DNA of 38,665 bases from Nitrospira sp. ND1 (GTDB lineage: Bacteria > Nitrospirota > Nitrospiria > Nitrospirales > Nitrospiraceae). The notes below the pieces were generated by a model. That model ran no database searches and was not told the DNA's origin. It was given only the letters and a program-made list of their open reading frames with translations. The stretch is from NCBI RefSeq assembly GCF_900170025.1, contig NZ_FWEX01000006.1:1-38665 (forward strand), written 5' to 3'. Position numbers and translations under genes: made by a program. Positions within the stretch are counted from its first letter, which is position 1. Each line of letters starts with the position of its first letter. Shown here in pieces: positions 18,150 through 26,790 of the stretch.

Positions 18150-18803
18150 TTACTGGGTAGGCGGTTCGATCTGCTCCAATTGACGGGCCGTGCGAGCGTC
18201 TTGCGCGCGATAACTTTGCTCGGTCTGGCTTCTCATTTTCCCCAGCACATTCTCCATGGCCTGTTCCGATCCCTGCTGAGGCGAGCCGGTCACCGCCTCG
18301 AAGGAAGGCATGCCTGAGATCGCCACCTGATAGAGAGCCGCGACGCCGACCAGCACCAGGAGAAACTTGCAGAGCAGCCGGATGCCGGGGTTGGAACTCA
18401 TAAATATCGGCACCAGCAGTGCCAGCCAGCAGACGCCGGCCAGGATGATGACGGCGGTTTGATGGGCCGTGAGGCCCTTGATCGTGCGGGACCCGACTTT
18501 TGCCGCGATGACGTTGAGGAGGTTCTCCACCACCCCGGAAGCAGACGGTGACCGGCTGACGGTTGCAGCAGCCACAGGCGCGGGAGCAGCGGTCGGCGGA
18601 GCTTCCGCAGTGGCCATCGTTCGCACACGCCCGCGAAACTCTGCCGGTACCTGCTCGAGGTTATCGGTCAGCACAGCCTGTCCCTGAGCATCGGTGTAGA
18701 CGTAGAGCGGTCCCGCCCCCGCCACGCCGTACCATGTCAGGCAAATACCCAGCATGATCAGCCCAATCCAACATCGGTTGATCGAATAACGCCAGCACCC
18801 CAT
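18150..18803 (-). CDS. DUF4124-domain membrane protein
   Basis: The 217-residue protein has an N-terminal signal/anchor (CWIGLIMLGICLTWYG), then a DUF4124-like motif (LYVYTDAQGQAVLTDNLEQVP), an Ala/Pro linker, and two further membrane segments (TAVIILAGVCWLALLVPIFM and LLCKFLLVLVGVAALYQVAI), ending in a charged Gln/Glu-rich tail. The ATG at 18803 is preferred over the longer open frame because GGAGG lies nine bases upstream and the signal segment then begins properly. DUF4124 modules are common in envelope proteins of uncertain role. Confidence 0.75.
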   Translation of the reverse strand: MGCWRYSINRCWIGLIMLGICLTWYGVAGAGPLYVYTDAQGQAVLTDNLEQVPAEFRGRVRTMATAEAPPTAAPAPVAAATVSRSPSASGVVENLLNVIAAKVGSRTIKGLTAHQTAVIILAGVCWLALLVPIFMSSNPGIRLLCKFLLVLVGVAALYQVAISGMPSFEAVTGSPQQGSEQAMENVLGKMRSQTEQSYRAQDARTARQLEQIEPPTQ

Positions 18804-18972
18804 GCGTCGCCCTCCACGGTCCTGCTTCAAGCATAGCAGGTCGAACAGCCGGCTCAAGGGAGTGAAACCCGTCTCTGATGCCCTCCCCCTCCCTTGACGG
18901 AGCGAAAAACGATTGTTTAGCATGCAGAAGTACCAGCACTCTTCTTGCCCATTCGATGACGGAAGGACCATT

Positions 18973-19425
18973 GTGACCGATCAGACGACCTCTGCAACTC
19001 CCGTTTCGGCCCTCCCCCCGGCGGTGGAACCGACACCCTTCATCCGCCAGCGGCCGGTCCGGATCATTATCCATACGTTTCTGGGGTTATTCGTGGTCGC
19101 CCTGATCGCGTTTCGTTTCGTGCCGGGCTGGCTGGATCCGGACTTCTCGAAGCACATCGAAAGCCACCGAGTGATGGTCGGCATGGACCGTAAACAGGTC
19201 CTCGACTCCTGGGGCTCCCCGAATACGATGAATGTGACGCACACCAGCGACGGGCTGCGGCGCGAAGAATGGATTTTCGAAGACTGGGAAAGTCCGGCGG
19301 TCGTGAAGCACCGCTACTTGTATTTCGAAGAAGGCAAGCTGATCGGCGGGCATTTTTCGGGATCGGATGTGCGCCTGCCCATTCCCACCACACCTGAGCC
19401 GGTCAAACCGAAGGGTCATCCGTAG
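18973..19425 (+). CDS. BamE/SmpA-like membrane-anchored protein
   Basis: Reading from a GTG at 18973 gives 150 residues: a proline-rich head, one membrane segment (IIIHTFLGLFVVALIAFRFV) and a domain with VMVGMDRKQVLDSWGSPNTM, the typical G-M-x-x-x-x-V-x-x-x-x-G-x-P signature of the SmpA/OmlA fold, followed by EEWIFEDWE and YLYFEEGKLIGG strands. The GTG has GGAAGGA six bases upstream. An in-frame ATG at 18922 has no such site and falls close to a possible promoter (TTGACG at 18894-18899). Role: probably envelope-associated; not shown. Confidence 0.75.
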   Translation: MTDQTTSATPVSALPPAVEPTPFIRQRPVRIIIHTFLGLFVVALIAFRFVPGWLDPDFSKHIESHRVMVGMDRKQVLDSWGSPNTMNVTHTSDGLRREEWIFEDWESPAVVKHRYLYFEEGKLIGGHFSGSDVRLPIPTTPEPVKPKGHP

Positions 19426-19463
19426 GCGGCCGTTGACCGGCCGGTAGCCCGCTGCTCAAGACG

Positions 19464-19733
19464 TCATCCGTCCACATCACCGGTCGTTTCACGAATGTGC
19501 AGGGCCAGACGGCTGAGCAGCACCTCGGCCCGCTGCTTGTCCCGCTCCTCCACCATCACCCGGCTGCCCAACAGCGCGACCCCGGGGTACAACGCCCCGA
19601 CGTGCTCATGCTGCACCGTGTAGGTAATCCCATTGCCGTCGAGCAGGCTCTTGATCAACGCCAACTCACCGACATCACCCGACTCACACAGGGTGACCAG
19701 CTTCGTGGAATTTTCAGGGTGGTGTCTTGGCAT
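19464..19733 (-). CDS. DUF2007-like small protein
   Basis: The 89-residue protein matches the general pattern of DUF2007 (putative signal-transducing) proteins: KLVTLCESGDVGELALIKSL, LLDGNGITYTVQHEHV and VMVEERDKQRAEVLLSRL, an alpha/beta fold of under 100 residues. It ends convergent to the SmpA-like gene. Function of the family is poorly known. Confidence 0.7.
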   Translation of the reverse strand: MPRHHPENSTKLVTLCESGDVGELALIKSLLDGNGITYTVQHEHVGALYPGVALLGSRVMVEERDKQRAEVLLSRLALHIRETTGDVDG

Positions 19734-19962
19734 GAAGGTCGGCCTCCCGGTCGGCAGTTCGAAGCCACATTCCGATCAGGCTTGTCTGGAACCGGCAGGC
19801 CGGGCGGCTGACAGTGCGCGATTCGTTGCAATTCTGTCGGTTGGTCAATACACTGACTGATGAGTGAGTACTGCACCTTCCATCAGGTCGGCTAGACTAC
19901 ATGCGAGCGAGGCGAGAAGCCATCCACCGGTTGGCTGGCACCGGCGGTACGACACGGACGAC

Positions 19963-20247
19963 TTACGGGGTTTCAGTGATCTGCACCCGCCGTTCCTTCC
20001 CGGCGCCCCCCGACACAGTCAGCACTCGCTTCCACTCGCGGACTTGGTAGATCGCCCAGGCCTGAGGCTGGTCCTTATAGAAGGCATCCGGATCCTCACC
20101 GGAGGCGTTCAGATAGATCGGTTCGGTAAATCCTTCGTCCAGGACATAATCCAGCAGGCAGTCGGTGGTAAACCCCTTGCCGTGCAGGGCCACTTCGGCG
20201 AGGAAGTTGAGAATCTGGTCGGAGTCTTGAATCGTGATAGGCTTCAT
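19963..20247 (-). CDS. Small hypothetical protein
   Basis: Reading from the ATG at 20247 gives 94 residues (MKPITIQDSDQILNFLAEVA ... ITETP). It contains YLNASGEDPDAFYKDQPQAW and a charged C-terminus, no signal peptide and no recognised family. A longer frame to 20322 would overlap the divergent gene at 20295 and adds a Cys-rich, unlikely head. The gap 19734-19962 before it (leftward side) holds no supported gene. Confidence 0.6.
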   Translation of the reverse strand: MKPITIQDSDQILNFLAEVALHGKGFTTDCLLDYVLDEGFTEPIYLNASGEDPDAFYKDQPQAWAIYQVREWKRVLTVSGGAGKERRVQITETP

Positions 20248-20294
20248 CTGATCGGTGGCTGATTGTAGCCAGTGAGAAAGAAGGAAGGCAAGGC

Positions 20295-21047
20295 ATGGCA
20301 CACAAGAGATTGACCCGCACACAATTTCTCGAACGGCTGTTGGCGATCATGGACTGCAAACACCACTGGGCCTGGCCGATCATCATGGGGCCCGGCATCA
20401 CGAAAGCCCAGCTGAAGCTTCACTATCAACAGGAGTTCCTGGTCTACGTTCGCGACTTCCCTGTTCTGCTGGCCCGCGTGCACGGGCAGAATCCGCCTTC
20501 CGATGTGCGGCGCATGTTGGCGGAGAATATTTATGAGGAAGATACCGGCGGGCTCTCCTTCGGCCGATCCCATCCCGAACTCTTTAACGAAATGATGCGC
20601 GGCCTGGGCTTCGACGGCGAGACGTTTCGCAGGACGAAACTCCTCCCTGCCAGCGCGCGGTATCGAGCATGGCTGGAAAAGGTCACGGCCAGTCGTGACT
20701 GGGTGGTCGGGGCGGCTGCCCTCGCCGTATTTGTCGAGGGCAGCATCAAGGACCGGCAGGAGATCCAGGCGCCCTCCAAGCCGAAAACCGAGACGGAGAT
20801 TGAAGCCTATATCGATGCCCATCCTCTTATTCGTCACCATGGAATCGACCGGCAGCACATGGATTTGATTCGCGCCCACCAGAAGGTTGAGGCGGGTCAT
20901 CGACAGGATGCGTACACGATGGTCGTCAACTACGCCGAAACCAGAAGCCAACAAAACGCTGTGCTCGCATGCGTCACCAAAGGCCTCGCCTTGTGGATGG
21001 CCTACCGCGACAGCGTCGCGAAAGCCTGTAAGCTGAAGAAAGCCTAG
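20295..21047 (+). CDS. PqqC/CADD-like heme-oxygenase-fold iron protein
   Basis: The 250-residue all-helical protein resembles the PqqC/CADD group of diiron oxidase-like proteins. Expected metal-ligand motifs are visible: an acidic pair and histidine in NIYEEDTGGLSFGRSHPELF (about residues 78-97), an acidic residue near VEGSIKDRQEI, and H-x-x-x-E-x-x-H in HQKVEAGH (about 200-207), where many relatives have H-x-x-x-D-x-x-H. In Chlamydia and Nitrosomonas a relative (CADD) takes part in making p-aminobenzoate; that role here is only a possibility. An AAGAAGGAAGG site supports the start. The SUMF1 gene follows after five bases. Confidence 0.75.
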   Translation: MAHKRLTRTQFLERLLAIMDCKHHWAWPIIMGPGITKAQLKLHYQQEFLVYVRDFPVLLARVHGQNPPSDVRRMLAENIYEEDTGGLSFGRSHPELFNEMMRGLGFDGETFRRTKLLPASARYRAWLEKVTASRDWVVGAAALAVFVEGSIKDRQEIQAPSKPKTETEIEAYIDAHPLIRHHGIDRQHMDLIRAHQKVEAGHRQDAYTMVVNYAETRSQQNAVLACVTKGLALWMAYRDSVAKACKLKKA

Positions 21048-21052
21048 CCCGG

Positions 21053-21943
21053 ATGAGACTGACCCGTGTGCTCCTTCTGACACTCTGCCTCTTTCCGACC
21101 ATCGGCTATCAGCCATCAGCGTTCGCGGCTCCTCGGGTTGACGACATGGTCATGGTTCCGGCAGGTGAATTTACGATGGGGGCCTCGGCAGAGAGCGGCG
21201 GGCTTCCGGATGAACGTCCGCTACGGCTCATCTACCTCGGGGCGTTCTGGATCGATCGGCACGAAGTCACCAACGTAGCCTATCAGGAATTCGTGCAGGC
21301 CACCGGATACCAGGCACCAGCCAACTCCGCTCCGGCATTGACGTTGTGGGAGCACAACGCGCCTCTACCCGGCATCGAGCAACATCCCGTCGTCAATGTC
21401 AGTTGGCTTGATGCCGTGGCCTTCTGTCGCTGGGCGAACAAACGCCTCCCGACTGAAGCGGAATGGGAAAAGGCGGCACGGGGAACAGACGGGCGAACCT
21501 ATCCCTGGGGCAACGAATGGAGTTTCGAGAACGGCAACAGCGCGAGCTACTGGGCCCGTCAGACGGTGCAGTTCGCCGACAGCACGGAATGGGACGCGTT
21601 CTGGGTCAAGGGTGTCGGCGCAGCCATCTCCAAAGAAAAGGGCCTGAAGGGAGAAATCCTGACCTTGCCGGTGGGCAGCTTTCCGGCTGGTGCCAGCCCC
21701 TACGGAGTGCTGGACATGGCGGGCAATGCCGCCGAATGGGTGCAGGACTGGTACAACCCCAACGATTACCGCACGGCGACGCTCACCAACCCCCAGGGTC
21801 CGGAACGCGGGGCCATCAAGGCCATGCGCGGCGGATCCTGGCTCAAACCGGCGATCAGCTTACGCACGACTGATCGCGACTGGGGGACGATGGACAGCCG
21901 CCCTTCTGGAACCGGGTTCCGTTGTGCCCGGGACGCCTACTGA
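21053..21943 (+). CDS. Secreted SUMF1/formylglycine-generating-enzyme-like protein
   Basis: The 296-residue protein has a signal peptide (LLLTLCLFPTIGYQPSAFAA) and one SUMF1 domain: MVMVPAGEFTMGA, IDRHEVTNVAYQEF, PVVNVSWLDAVAFCRWANKR, LPTEAEWEKAARGTDGRTYP, GNAAEWVQDWY, MRGGSWLK and the terminal GFRCARD. True formylglycine enzymes activate sulfatases using cysteines near the C-terminus; many bacterial SUMF1 proteins lack that activity and are binding or scaffold domains. No sulfatase gene is nearby, so enzymatic function is unproven. Start five bases after the preceding stop suggests one transcript. Confidence 0.85.
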   Translation: MRLTRVLLLTLCLFPTIGYQPSAFAAPRVDDMVMVPAGEFTMGASAESGGLPDERPLRLIYLGAFWIDRHEVTNVAYQEFVQATGYQAPANSAPALTLWEHNAPLPGIEQHPVVNVSWLDAVAFCRWANKRLPTEAEWEKAARGTDGRTYPWGNEWSFENGNSASYWARQTVQFADSTEWDAFWVKGVGAAISKEKGLKGEILTLPVGSFPAGASPYGVLDMAGNAAEWVQDWYNPNDYRTATLTNPQGPERGAIKAMRGGSWLKPAISLRTTDRDWGTMDSRPSGTGFRCARDAY

Positions 21944-22117
21944 TCGGGGCACCTCCCGTCGCCGCTTCAAGCCTCATGCTGAGTGCCCCTCTGCTACCCT
22001 GTTCTGCCTGCTCGAATTTCAGGAGATCCTAGGTGCCCTACGCAATCGCCGCTATACTGCAGGTGAGCGCGACGCACTATCCTCGTCGCCGGGCGCTGAT
22101 CGTTCGAGCACCGCACC

Positions 22118-23263
22118 ATGACACTCCACACCGCCCGATTCATGACGACCGGCATCCTCGTCCTGCTGACGGGCCTCATCTTCCTCGCCGAACTGACATC
22201 TGAATTCAGACTGGCCACCTGGCTTCCGTACTTCTTGTTGACCATTCCGGCTTCTCGCCTCTATCCCCGACATATTTTCCTGGTTGCCGTCGGAGGATGG
22301 TCGCTGTTGATTGTGGCCGGATGCCTCGCACCCTTTCCAGCCGAGGAAGCAACCAACGCGCTCGTGAGTCGCGCAATCGGTATCCTTGGTGTATGGATCA
22401 TCGCCTATCAGCTTGATCGACAACCTGCCGCTTGCGGCCTGCGCGAGGTCAACCGACCCACGTTGCCCGGATCGGAACATCCCCAGTTACAAGGACCGGC
22501 GTCTCAGGCGCCGGAGCCGGTCCTGCCGCTCGTGCCTGCGGAACCGGCAGAACAGAAAACCCGCGTCTTACTGGTCGACGATTCGATTGAGTCGCATACA
22601 CTGATGCGGTTCTATTTCCGGAATACGCCGTACGACCTGGAGATCGCCTCGGATGGCGAGCAAGCCGTCGCGACCTTCCAGACAGGCCGATTCGACTTCG
22701 TCCTCATCGACCTGCACCTGCCCGGGATGGACGGCTTCACCGCCACCCGCGCGATGCGTGCCTGGGAAACCGCCCACAAACGCCCCCTCACCACAATCGT
22801 GGCACTGACAGCCAGCAGCGTGGCTGACACTCAGGCACAGAGCCTGGCGGTGGGCTGCACGGACTTCCTGACCAAGCCCATCACAAAAGCGCACTTGTTC
22901 AGCACCCTACGCAAGTACCGCCGGTCTTCTCCAGTCACCGACACCACTCCGGCACAAGCTGCGGGAACGCCGGACGTGACAGAGCGCATCGACGACGAGC
23001 TCCGGCGACGCCGGCCCGCGTTTCTCGCCAATCGCCGCACGGATCTCACCCTGATGCAGGATGCCCTGGTTCAGGGAGACTATGAAGCGATTCGCACCAC
23101 GGGGCACCGCATGAAAGGCCTCGCAGGCTCGTTCGGGTTTCCCGACATCGGGGCGGTAGGACAACGACTGGAACAGGCGGCTCGATCCCGGGATCGGGAG
23201 GCGATTCGCCGGGAACTCGACGGACTGGCGACCATGCTCGACGGAGTGGATCAAGCCGCCTGA
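22118..23263 (+). CDS. Membrane-anchored receiver-HPt phosphorelay protein
   Basis: The 381-residue protein begins with three hydrophobic segments (GILVLLTGLIFLAEL, LPYFLLTIPASRL, FLVAVGGWSLLIVAG and a fourth weaker one near 85-97), then a Pro-rich linker. A receiver domain follows (about 145-265, VLLVDDSIESHTLM, phospho-acceptor in FVLIDLHLPGMDG, lysine in FLTKPITK), then an HPt domain (about 290-375, HRMKGLAGSFGF with the phospho-histidine). The arrangement is that of a hybrid kinase tail without the DHp and ATP-binding domains. It must receive phosphate from another kinase. The ATG at 22118 has a poor ribosome site; MTTGILVLL at 22142 is an alternative. Confidence 0.85.
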   Translation: MTLHTARFMTTGILVLLTGLIFLAELTSEFRLATWLPYFLLTIPASRLYPRHIFLVAVGGWSLLIVAGCLAPFPAEEATNALVSRAIGILGVWIIAYQLDRQPAACGLREVNRPTLPGSEHPQLQGPASQAPEPVLPLVPAEPAEQKTRVLLVDDSIESHTLMRFYFRNTPYDLEIASDGEQAVATFQTGRFDFVLIDLHLPGMDGFTATRAMRAWETAHKRPLTTIVALTASSVADTQAQSLAVGCTDFLTKPITKAHLFSTLRKYRRSSPVTDTTPAQAAGTPDVTERIDDELRRRRPAFLANRRTDLTLMQDALVQGDYEAIRTTGHRMKGLAGSFGFPDIGAVGQRLEQAARSRDREAIRRELDGLATMLDGVDQAA

Positions 23264-23301
23264 GGGGATTTCAGGAGACCCTTCGAAGGAACAGAGGGAC
23301 C

Positions 23302-23937
23302 ATGAGTATTCTGATCATCGACGACTTCCAGGAAGAGCGGGACCTGCTCTTCACCATTCTCAACAGTGCGGGGTTCGGCCCGCTCCTCCCGGTCGGCACC
23401 GCGCGGGAAGGGCTGCACCTCCTGGGGGTCGGGAAACGTGGAAAGCAGACCAGCGGAATCGACCTGGTGCTGATGGATATCGAAATGCCCGAGATCGATG
23501 GATTGGAGGCCTGCCAACGCATCCGGATGGAGGAGCAGCTGCAAGGCCTGCCCATCATCGTCATCACGGCGCACACGGAAGCCAAAGATATTCAGGCGGC
23601 CTATACGTGCGGCGCCACGGACTATATTCGGAAACCGGTGATCCCGGCTGAACTGATCGCCCGGGCGGCCAATGCGCTCAGCCTGAAACAGGAGATCGAT
23701 GCCAGGAAACTTCGTGAGCAGGAACTTCTGGAGCGGACCAAGGAACTCGACCACGCGTTCGAGCAGATCACCACGCTCCATGGTACGGTCCACATCTGCG
23801 CCAAGTGCAAACGCGTAAAAGCCGACGGCCCGCATTGGCAACGCGTGGAAGATTACCTACGCCGGCAGGCCCGCGCGAAAGTCGCCGAAACCGTGTGCGA
23901 CACTTGTCTGCATCAGGCCTATCCCCACCTGAAATAA
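23302..23937 (+). CDS. Response regulator with C-terminal Cys4 motif
   Basis: The 211-residue protein has a receiver domain (residues 1-130: ILIIDDFQEERD, phospho-acceptor in LVLMDIEMPEIDG, lysine in YIRKPVIP), a coiled-coil (KQEIDARKLREQELLERTKE) and a small C-terminal module with ICAKCKRVK and VCDTCLHQAY, a C-x2-C pair known at the end of many receiver proteins. It starts 38 bases after the receiver-HPt gene, with a GAGGGA ribosome site, so the two likely form one phosphorelay. No DNA-binding or enzymatic output domain is present. Confidence 0.85.
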   Translation: MSILIIDDFQEERDLLFTILNSAGFGPLLPVGTAREGLHLLGVGKRGKQTSGIDLVLMDIEMPEIDGLEACQRIRMEEQLQGLPIIVITAHTEAKDIQAAYTCGATDYIRKPVIPAELIARAANALSLKQEIDARKLREQELLERTKELDHAFEQITTLHGTVHICAKCKRVKADGPHWQRVEDYLRRQARAKVAETVCDTCLHQAYPHLK

Positions 23938-23948
23938 AGACGTCCCGG

Positions 23949-24638
23949 TCACGGCTGCTTTTCCTGTCCGCCCTCCAGCACAAAGTCAACCGACTCGACA
24001 CGCACCACCGGCATGATGAGTCCCAGCCCCTCTGCTTCATGGGAGAAATCGTACATCAACGACTCCTCCGGAATCAGCCGACCGGTGATCAGGACCGCAA
24101 CGGGGGCAGGCGTTCCCTGCTGGATCCGCGTTCTGAGCTTGGCGGTCCCCTGCCCCGCCAACGCAATGAGCGTGGACGGCAGGTCCTCATGCTTGAACCG
24201 CACCTCACCCCATGCGGTTCGGTTGAACTTCGGCCCCAGTACGACGCGGAATCCGCCCTCCCGCTCATCGAACCCGGACAGTTCGCCGAGCCAGACAAAC
24301 GCAATCAGCCACTGTAACGGTGCCTTCCCTTCACGCCGGGCATCGCGCTCGCGGTTGAGCGCAAAGAGTCGTTCATCGTGGCCCGGGTCATGGTGCCCCT
24401 GCCCATAGACAGTGGCCCAATCGGGCGGCGCGCCGTCCAGTTCCACAAGAAACTGTTCAATCGATTGCTGCTCGAGAAGGAGATGGGTCTGAGCGGGAAG
24501 GCTCGCCAGAGCGGCAGCCAGGCCGTTGCGTAACGGCCTGACACCGGCCGATTCTTCTGCTCGCGTGGAGACAGGACTCAGGGAGCCCAAGAGCAGGAGG
24601 GTCATGAGGAGTCGCAACCCTCTGTCGAAGCGAATCAT
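23949..24638 (-). CDS. Hypothetical secreted protein
   Basis: Reading from the ATG at 24638 gives 229 residues with a signal peptide (LLMTLLLLGSLSPVSTRAEE). The mature part has no recognised domain; features are VYGQGHHDPGHDERLFALNR and an Ile/Val-rich C-terminal half (PAPVAVLITGRLIP). The start is four bases after the stop of the upstream gene, so translation is probably coupled. It is the last gene of a leftward three-gene set headed by an FmdB-like protein. Confidence 0.65.
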   Translation of the reverse strand: MIRFDRGLRLLMTLLLLGSLSPVSTRAEESAGVRPLRNGLAAALASLPAQTHLLLEQQSIEQFLVELDGAPPDWATVYGQGHHDPGHDERLFALNRERDARREGKAPLQWLIAFVWLGELSGFDEREGGFRVVLGPKFNRTAWGEVRFKHEDLPSTLIALAGQGTAKLRTRIQQGTPAPVAVLITGRLIPEESLMYDFSHEAEGLGLIMPVVRVESVDFVLEGGQEKQP

Positions 24639-24642
24639 GGGC

Positions 24643-24960
24643 TCAGGCGGCGGGTACCGACACCCGCTGAAAGAGGTCGCGAAGGTCTTTTGTTCCAGGA
24701 TGGTCCCACGACAACACACCCATATCGACCAGCACCTGAAGCCGGGGCGCTGGGTCCAGCCGAGGCAATGAGGCGGCAGGGACCGGCTGGGACTTCAATA
24801 CCTGCGCGTAGACTCCGATCCAGGATTCCGTCACCGCCCGCAATCCGGGGTCGGTGGCTTTCATTCTTCCCAACCTGACTTCCTGCAGCAACTTGATCAA
24901 CGGGTCCGACTGTAGGAGCGTCCCGATCGCACGACGCACCTGCTCTTCCTGCTCGTCCAT
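24643..24960 (-). CDS. Small hypothetical protein
   Basis: The 105-residue, helix-rich cytoplasmic-looking protein (MDEQEEQVRRAIGTLLQSDP ... VSVPAA) has no recognised family. It lies between the FmdB-like gene (31 bases upstream) and a coupled secreted protein. No clear ribosome site precedes the ATG. Confidence 0.6.
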   Translation of the reverse strand: MDEQEEQVRRAIGTLLQSDPLIKLLQEVRLGRMKATDPGLRAVTESWIGVYAQVLKSQPVPAASLPRLDPAPRLQVLVDMGVLSWDHPGTKDLRDLFQRVSVPAA

Positions 24961-24991
24961 GATGAGGATGATCCAGTGAAATAAAAAATAA

Positions 24992-25219
24992 TTAGTTCAT
25001 CGAACAGGAACCGGGGCCGCGAGGATCCCCGCAGGAGCCACACCCGCCGCCGGAACTGGAGGTGACGGGCCATCCGCCGGTTGCGCCGACTCCAAAGGCC
25101 GAAAACTGCTTGTCGAGTCCCGTAGCCTTGCACGCGGGACAGGCCGGCACGACGTCGCCCCGGACCAACAGTTCAAACCGATGGTTGCATTCCTTACAGA
25201 CGTACTCGAATATGGGCAT
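24992..25219 (-). CDS. FmdB family zinc-ribbon protein
   Basis: The 75-residue protein begins MPIFEYVCKECNHRFELL, the family hallmark, with a zinc ribbon formed by CKEC and CPAC. The C-terminus is Gly/Ser/Cys-rich (SSGGGCGSCGDPRG). The ATG at 25219 has AAGGAG ten bases upstream; the longer frame to 25276 is rejected. FmdB-like proteins are putative regulators. A strong -10 promoter lies just upstream. Confidence 0.9.
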   Translation of the reverse strand: MPIFEYVCKECNHRFELLVRGDVVPACPACKATGLDKQFSAFGVGATGGWPVTSSSGGGCGSCGDPRGPGSCSMN

Positions 25220-25246
25220 GGTGCTGTACTCCTTGAGATTTAAAAT

Positions 25247-25276
25247 ATTATAAGTAAGGTCGGTTCCACTTCGCAA
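25247..25276 (-). promoter_or_regulatory. Promoter for the FmdB-like gene
   Basis: The minus strand carries a perfect -10 TATAAT (25252-25247) and -35 TTGCGA (25276-25271, four of six matches) with an 18-base spacer, in an AT-rich stretch about 28 bases before the ATG. Confidence 0.6.
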
Positions 25277-25300
25277 TCATCAGCCGATGGGAGTCCACAG

Positions 25301-25555
25301 ATGTGGTCAGAAGATACATCGTTTGTCTTTCGAATCAGTCTCGAAGCGCAATTCCCCGACGACTATGAAGGCCCTCACGATGAACATGCGTGGCTTCGTG
25401 AGTGGGAACTCCAGATCAAACCAGTACTCATCAAGAACCTGTTCGAGACGCTGCGAGAATATCCCGCGTGGAAGGCGCATGTCCGCAATCGCGGGAAATC
25501 GCCGACGGAAGAAATTGAAGTCGCGATGACCCGGGATTTTTCAACGGCACCCTAA
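25301..25555 (+). CDS. Small hypothetical protein upstream of the HemW-like gene
   Basis: The 84-residue acidic, Trp-rich protein (MWSEDTSFVFRISLEAQFPD, DYEGPHDEHAWLREWELQIK) has no recognised family. GGGAG precedes the ATG. It ends 14 bases before the radical SAM gene, so it is probably co-transcribed with it. No signal peptide is seen. Confidence 0.7.
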   Translation: MWSEDTSFVFRISLEAQFPDDYEGPHDEHAWLREWELQIKPVLIKNLFETLREYPAWKAHVRNRGKSPTEEIEVAMTRDFSTAP

Positions 25556-25569
25556 CCGGACGAACAGCC

Positions 25570-26721
25570 ATGCGTCAGGCGACCGGCCGCGGCCTCTACA
25601 TTCACGTGCCCTTCTGTCACCAGCGCTGCCATTTCTGCGCCTTCTATCTCGAAATTCATCACGCGCGTGCCGCGGAGGAATTTCTGGGGTCCCTGACGAC
25701 CGAACTGCGCCTCTATGGTGAGCAGCGGCTCTTTGGATCGGAACCGTTGCAATCGGTCTACTTCGGTGGCGGGACGCCCACGACCCTGTCCGCTCCGCAA
25801 CTCGCCACCGTCCTGTCGGCGGCGAGGGAGACGTTCGGACTCCAGTATGAGGCTGAAATCACCGTCGAGGCCCACCCGGGATCAGTCACGCGGGACAGCT
25901 TGTCTCACCTCCGCAGAGCCGGATTCACGCGGGTGAGCTTCGGCGCCGAATCCATGAATCAACTCGAATTGGATCGAGTCGGACGCCCCGGCAGTCCTAT
26001 GAGCACCGTGCAGATGGTGACCGCTGCGCGGAAAGCCGGCTTCACCGATCTGAACCTCGACCTCATGTACGGCCTACCCGGACAAACCATCGAGAGTTGG
26101 GCGGCCTCGCTGCGCCAGATCGTCGATCTCGCCCCGACGCACCTCTCCTGTTATGCCCTGACGGTCGAAGAAGGCACCGCCTTGCAGGCGGCGATCCGAC
26201 GTGGGACGGTTCCCGCCCCTGACGAGACGCTACAAAATGAGATGGAAGATCTGGCGGAGGACGTTCTGAGCAGAGCAGGTTTCACGCGCTACGAAATCTC
26301 CAACTACTGCCGTCCCGGATTTGCCAGCCGACACAATCAGTTGCACTGGACCGGCGGAGACTATCTCGGCCTGGGGCCCAGCGCGCAATCCTATGTCGCG
26401 GGCCGGCGGTTTGGAAATGTGAGCGATCTGAGCATGTACAATGCCTCTCTCCGAACCGGCGCCCTCCCCGTGACAGCATCCGAGCAACTCACGACAGCCG
26501 ACGACGCCTGCGAACGACTGGTGTTCGGACTCCGGCTGACCGAGGGCATCACGCTCGGGGAAACGGGAGCCCTGGCATTCTCAGGTTTGACCGGCAAAGT
26601 AAACGAATTGATCGGCGACGACATCCTCGAACGCAGGGGTGAGCGGGTACGACTCACCGCCCGAGGCCGGCGCTATGCGGATACTGTCGCAGTAGCCCTG
26701 CTGGCAAGCCTGGAGCCCTAA
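25570..26721 (+). CDS. hemW: HemW-like radical SAM protein
   Basis: The 383-residue protein carries the HemW-type cluster motif C-x3-C-x2-C (C16, C20 and C23 in YIHVPFCHQRCHFCAF), the GGGTPT motif (YFGGGTPTTL), EAHPGSVTRD, RVSFGAESMN and DLMYGLPGQTIESW. C-terminal HTGGDYLGLGPSAQSY fits the HemW family. HemW binds heme and is proposed to insert it into respiratory proteins; older annotations call it oxygen-independent coproporphyrinogen oxidase. Length matches the family. The ATG follows the preceding stop by 14 bases, with a weak ribosome site. Confidence 0.9.
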   Translation: MRQATGRGLYIHVPFCHQRCHFCAFYLEIHHARAAEEFLGSLTTELRLYGEQRLFGSEPLQSVYFGGGTPTTLSAPQLATVLSAARETFGLQYEAEITVEAHPGSVTRDSLSHLRRAGFTRVSFGAESMNQLELDRVGRPGSPMSTVQMVTAARKAGFTDLNLDLMYGLPGQTIESWAASLRQIVDLAPTHLSCYALTVEEGTALQAAIRRGTVPAPDETLQNEMEDLAEDVLSRAGFTRYEISNYCRPGFASRHNQLHWTGGDYLGLGPSAQSYVAGRRFGNVSDLSMYNASLRTGALPVTASEQLTTADDACERLVFGLRLTEGITLGETGALAFSGLTGKVNELIGDDILERRGERVRLTARGRRYADTVAVALLASLEP

Positions 26722-26790
26722 CTATCCTCCTCCCATTGACTTCGGGACCCGACAGAGGGGAGACTGACGAACTGAAAGGAGGCCTCCGTC

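Noticed and set aside
20295..20322. Upstream-extended start (20322) for the minus-strand gene ending at 19963
   Set aside because: It would overlap the divergent PqqC/CADD-like gene; the ATG at 20247 gives a more plausible N-terminus.
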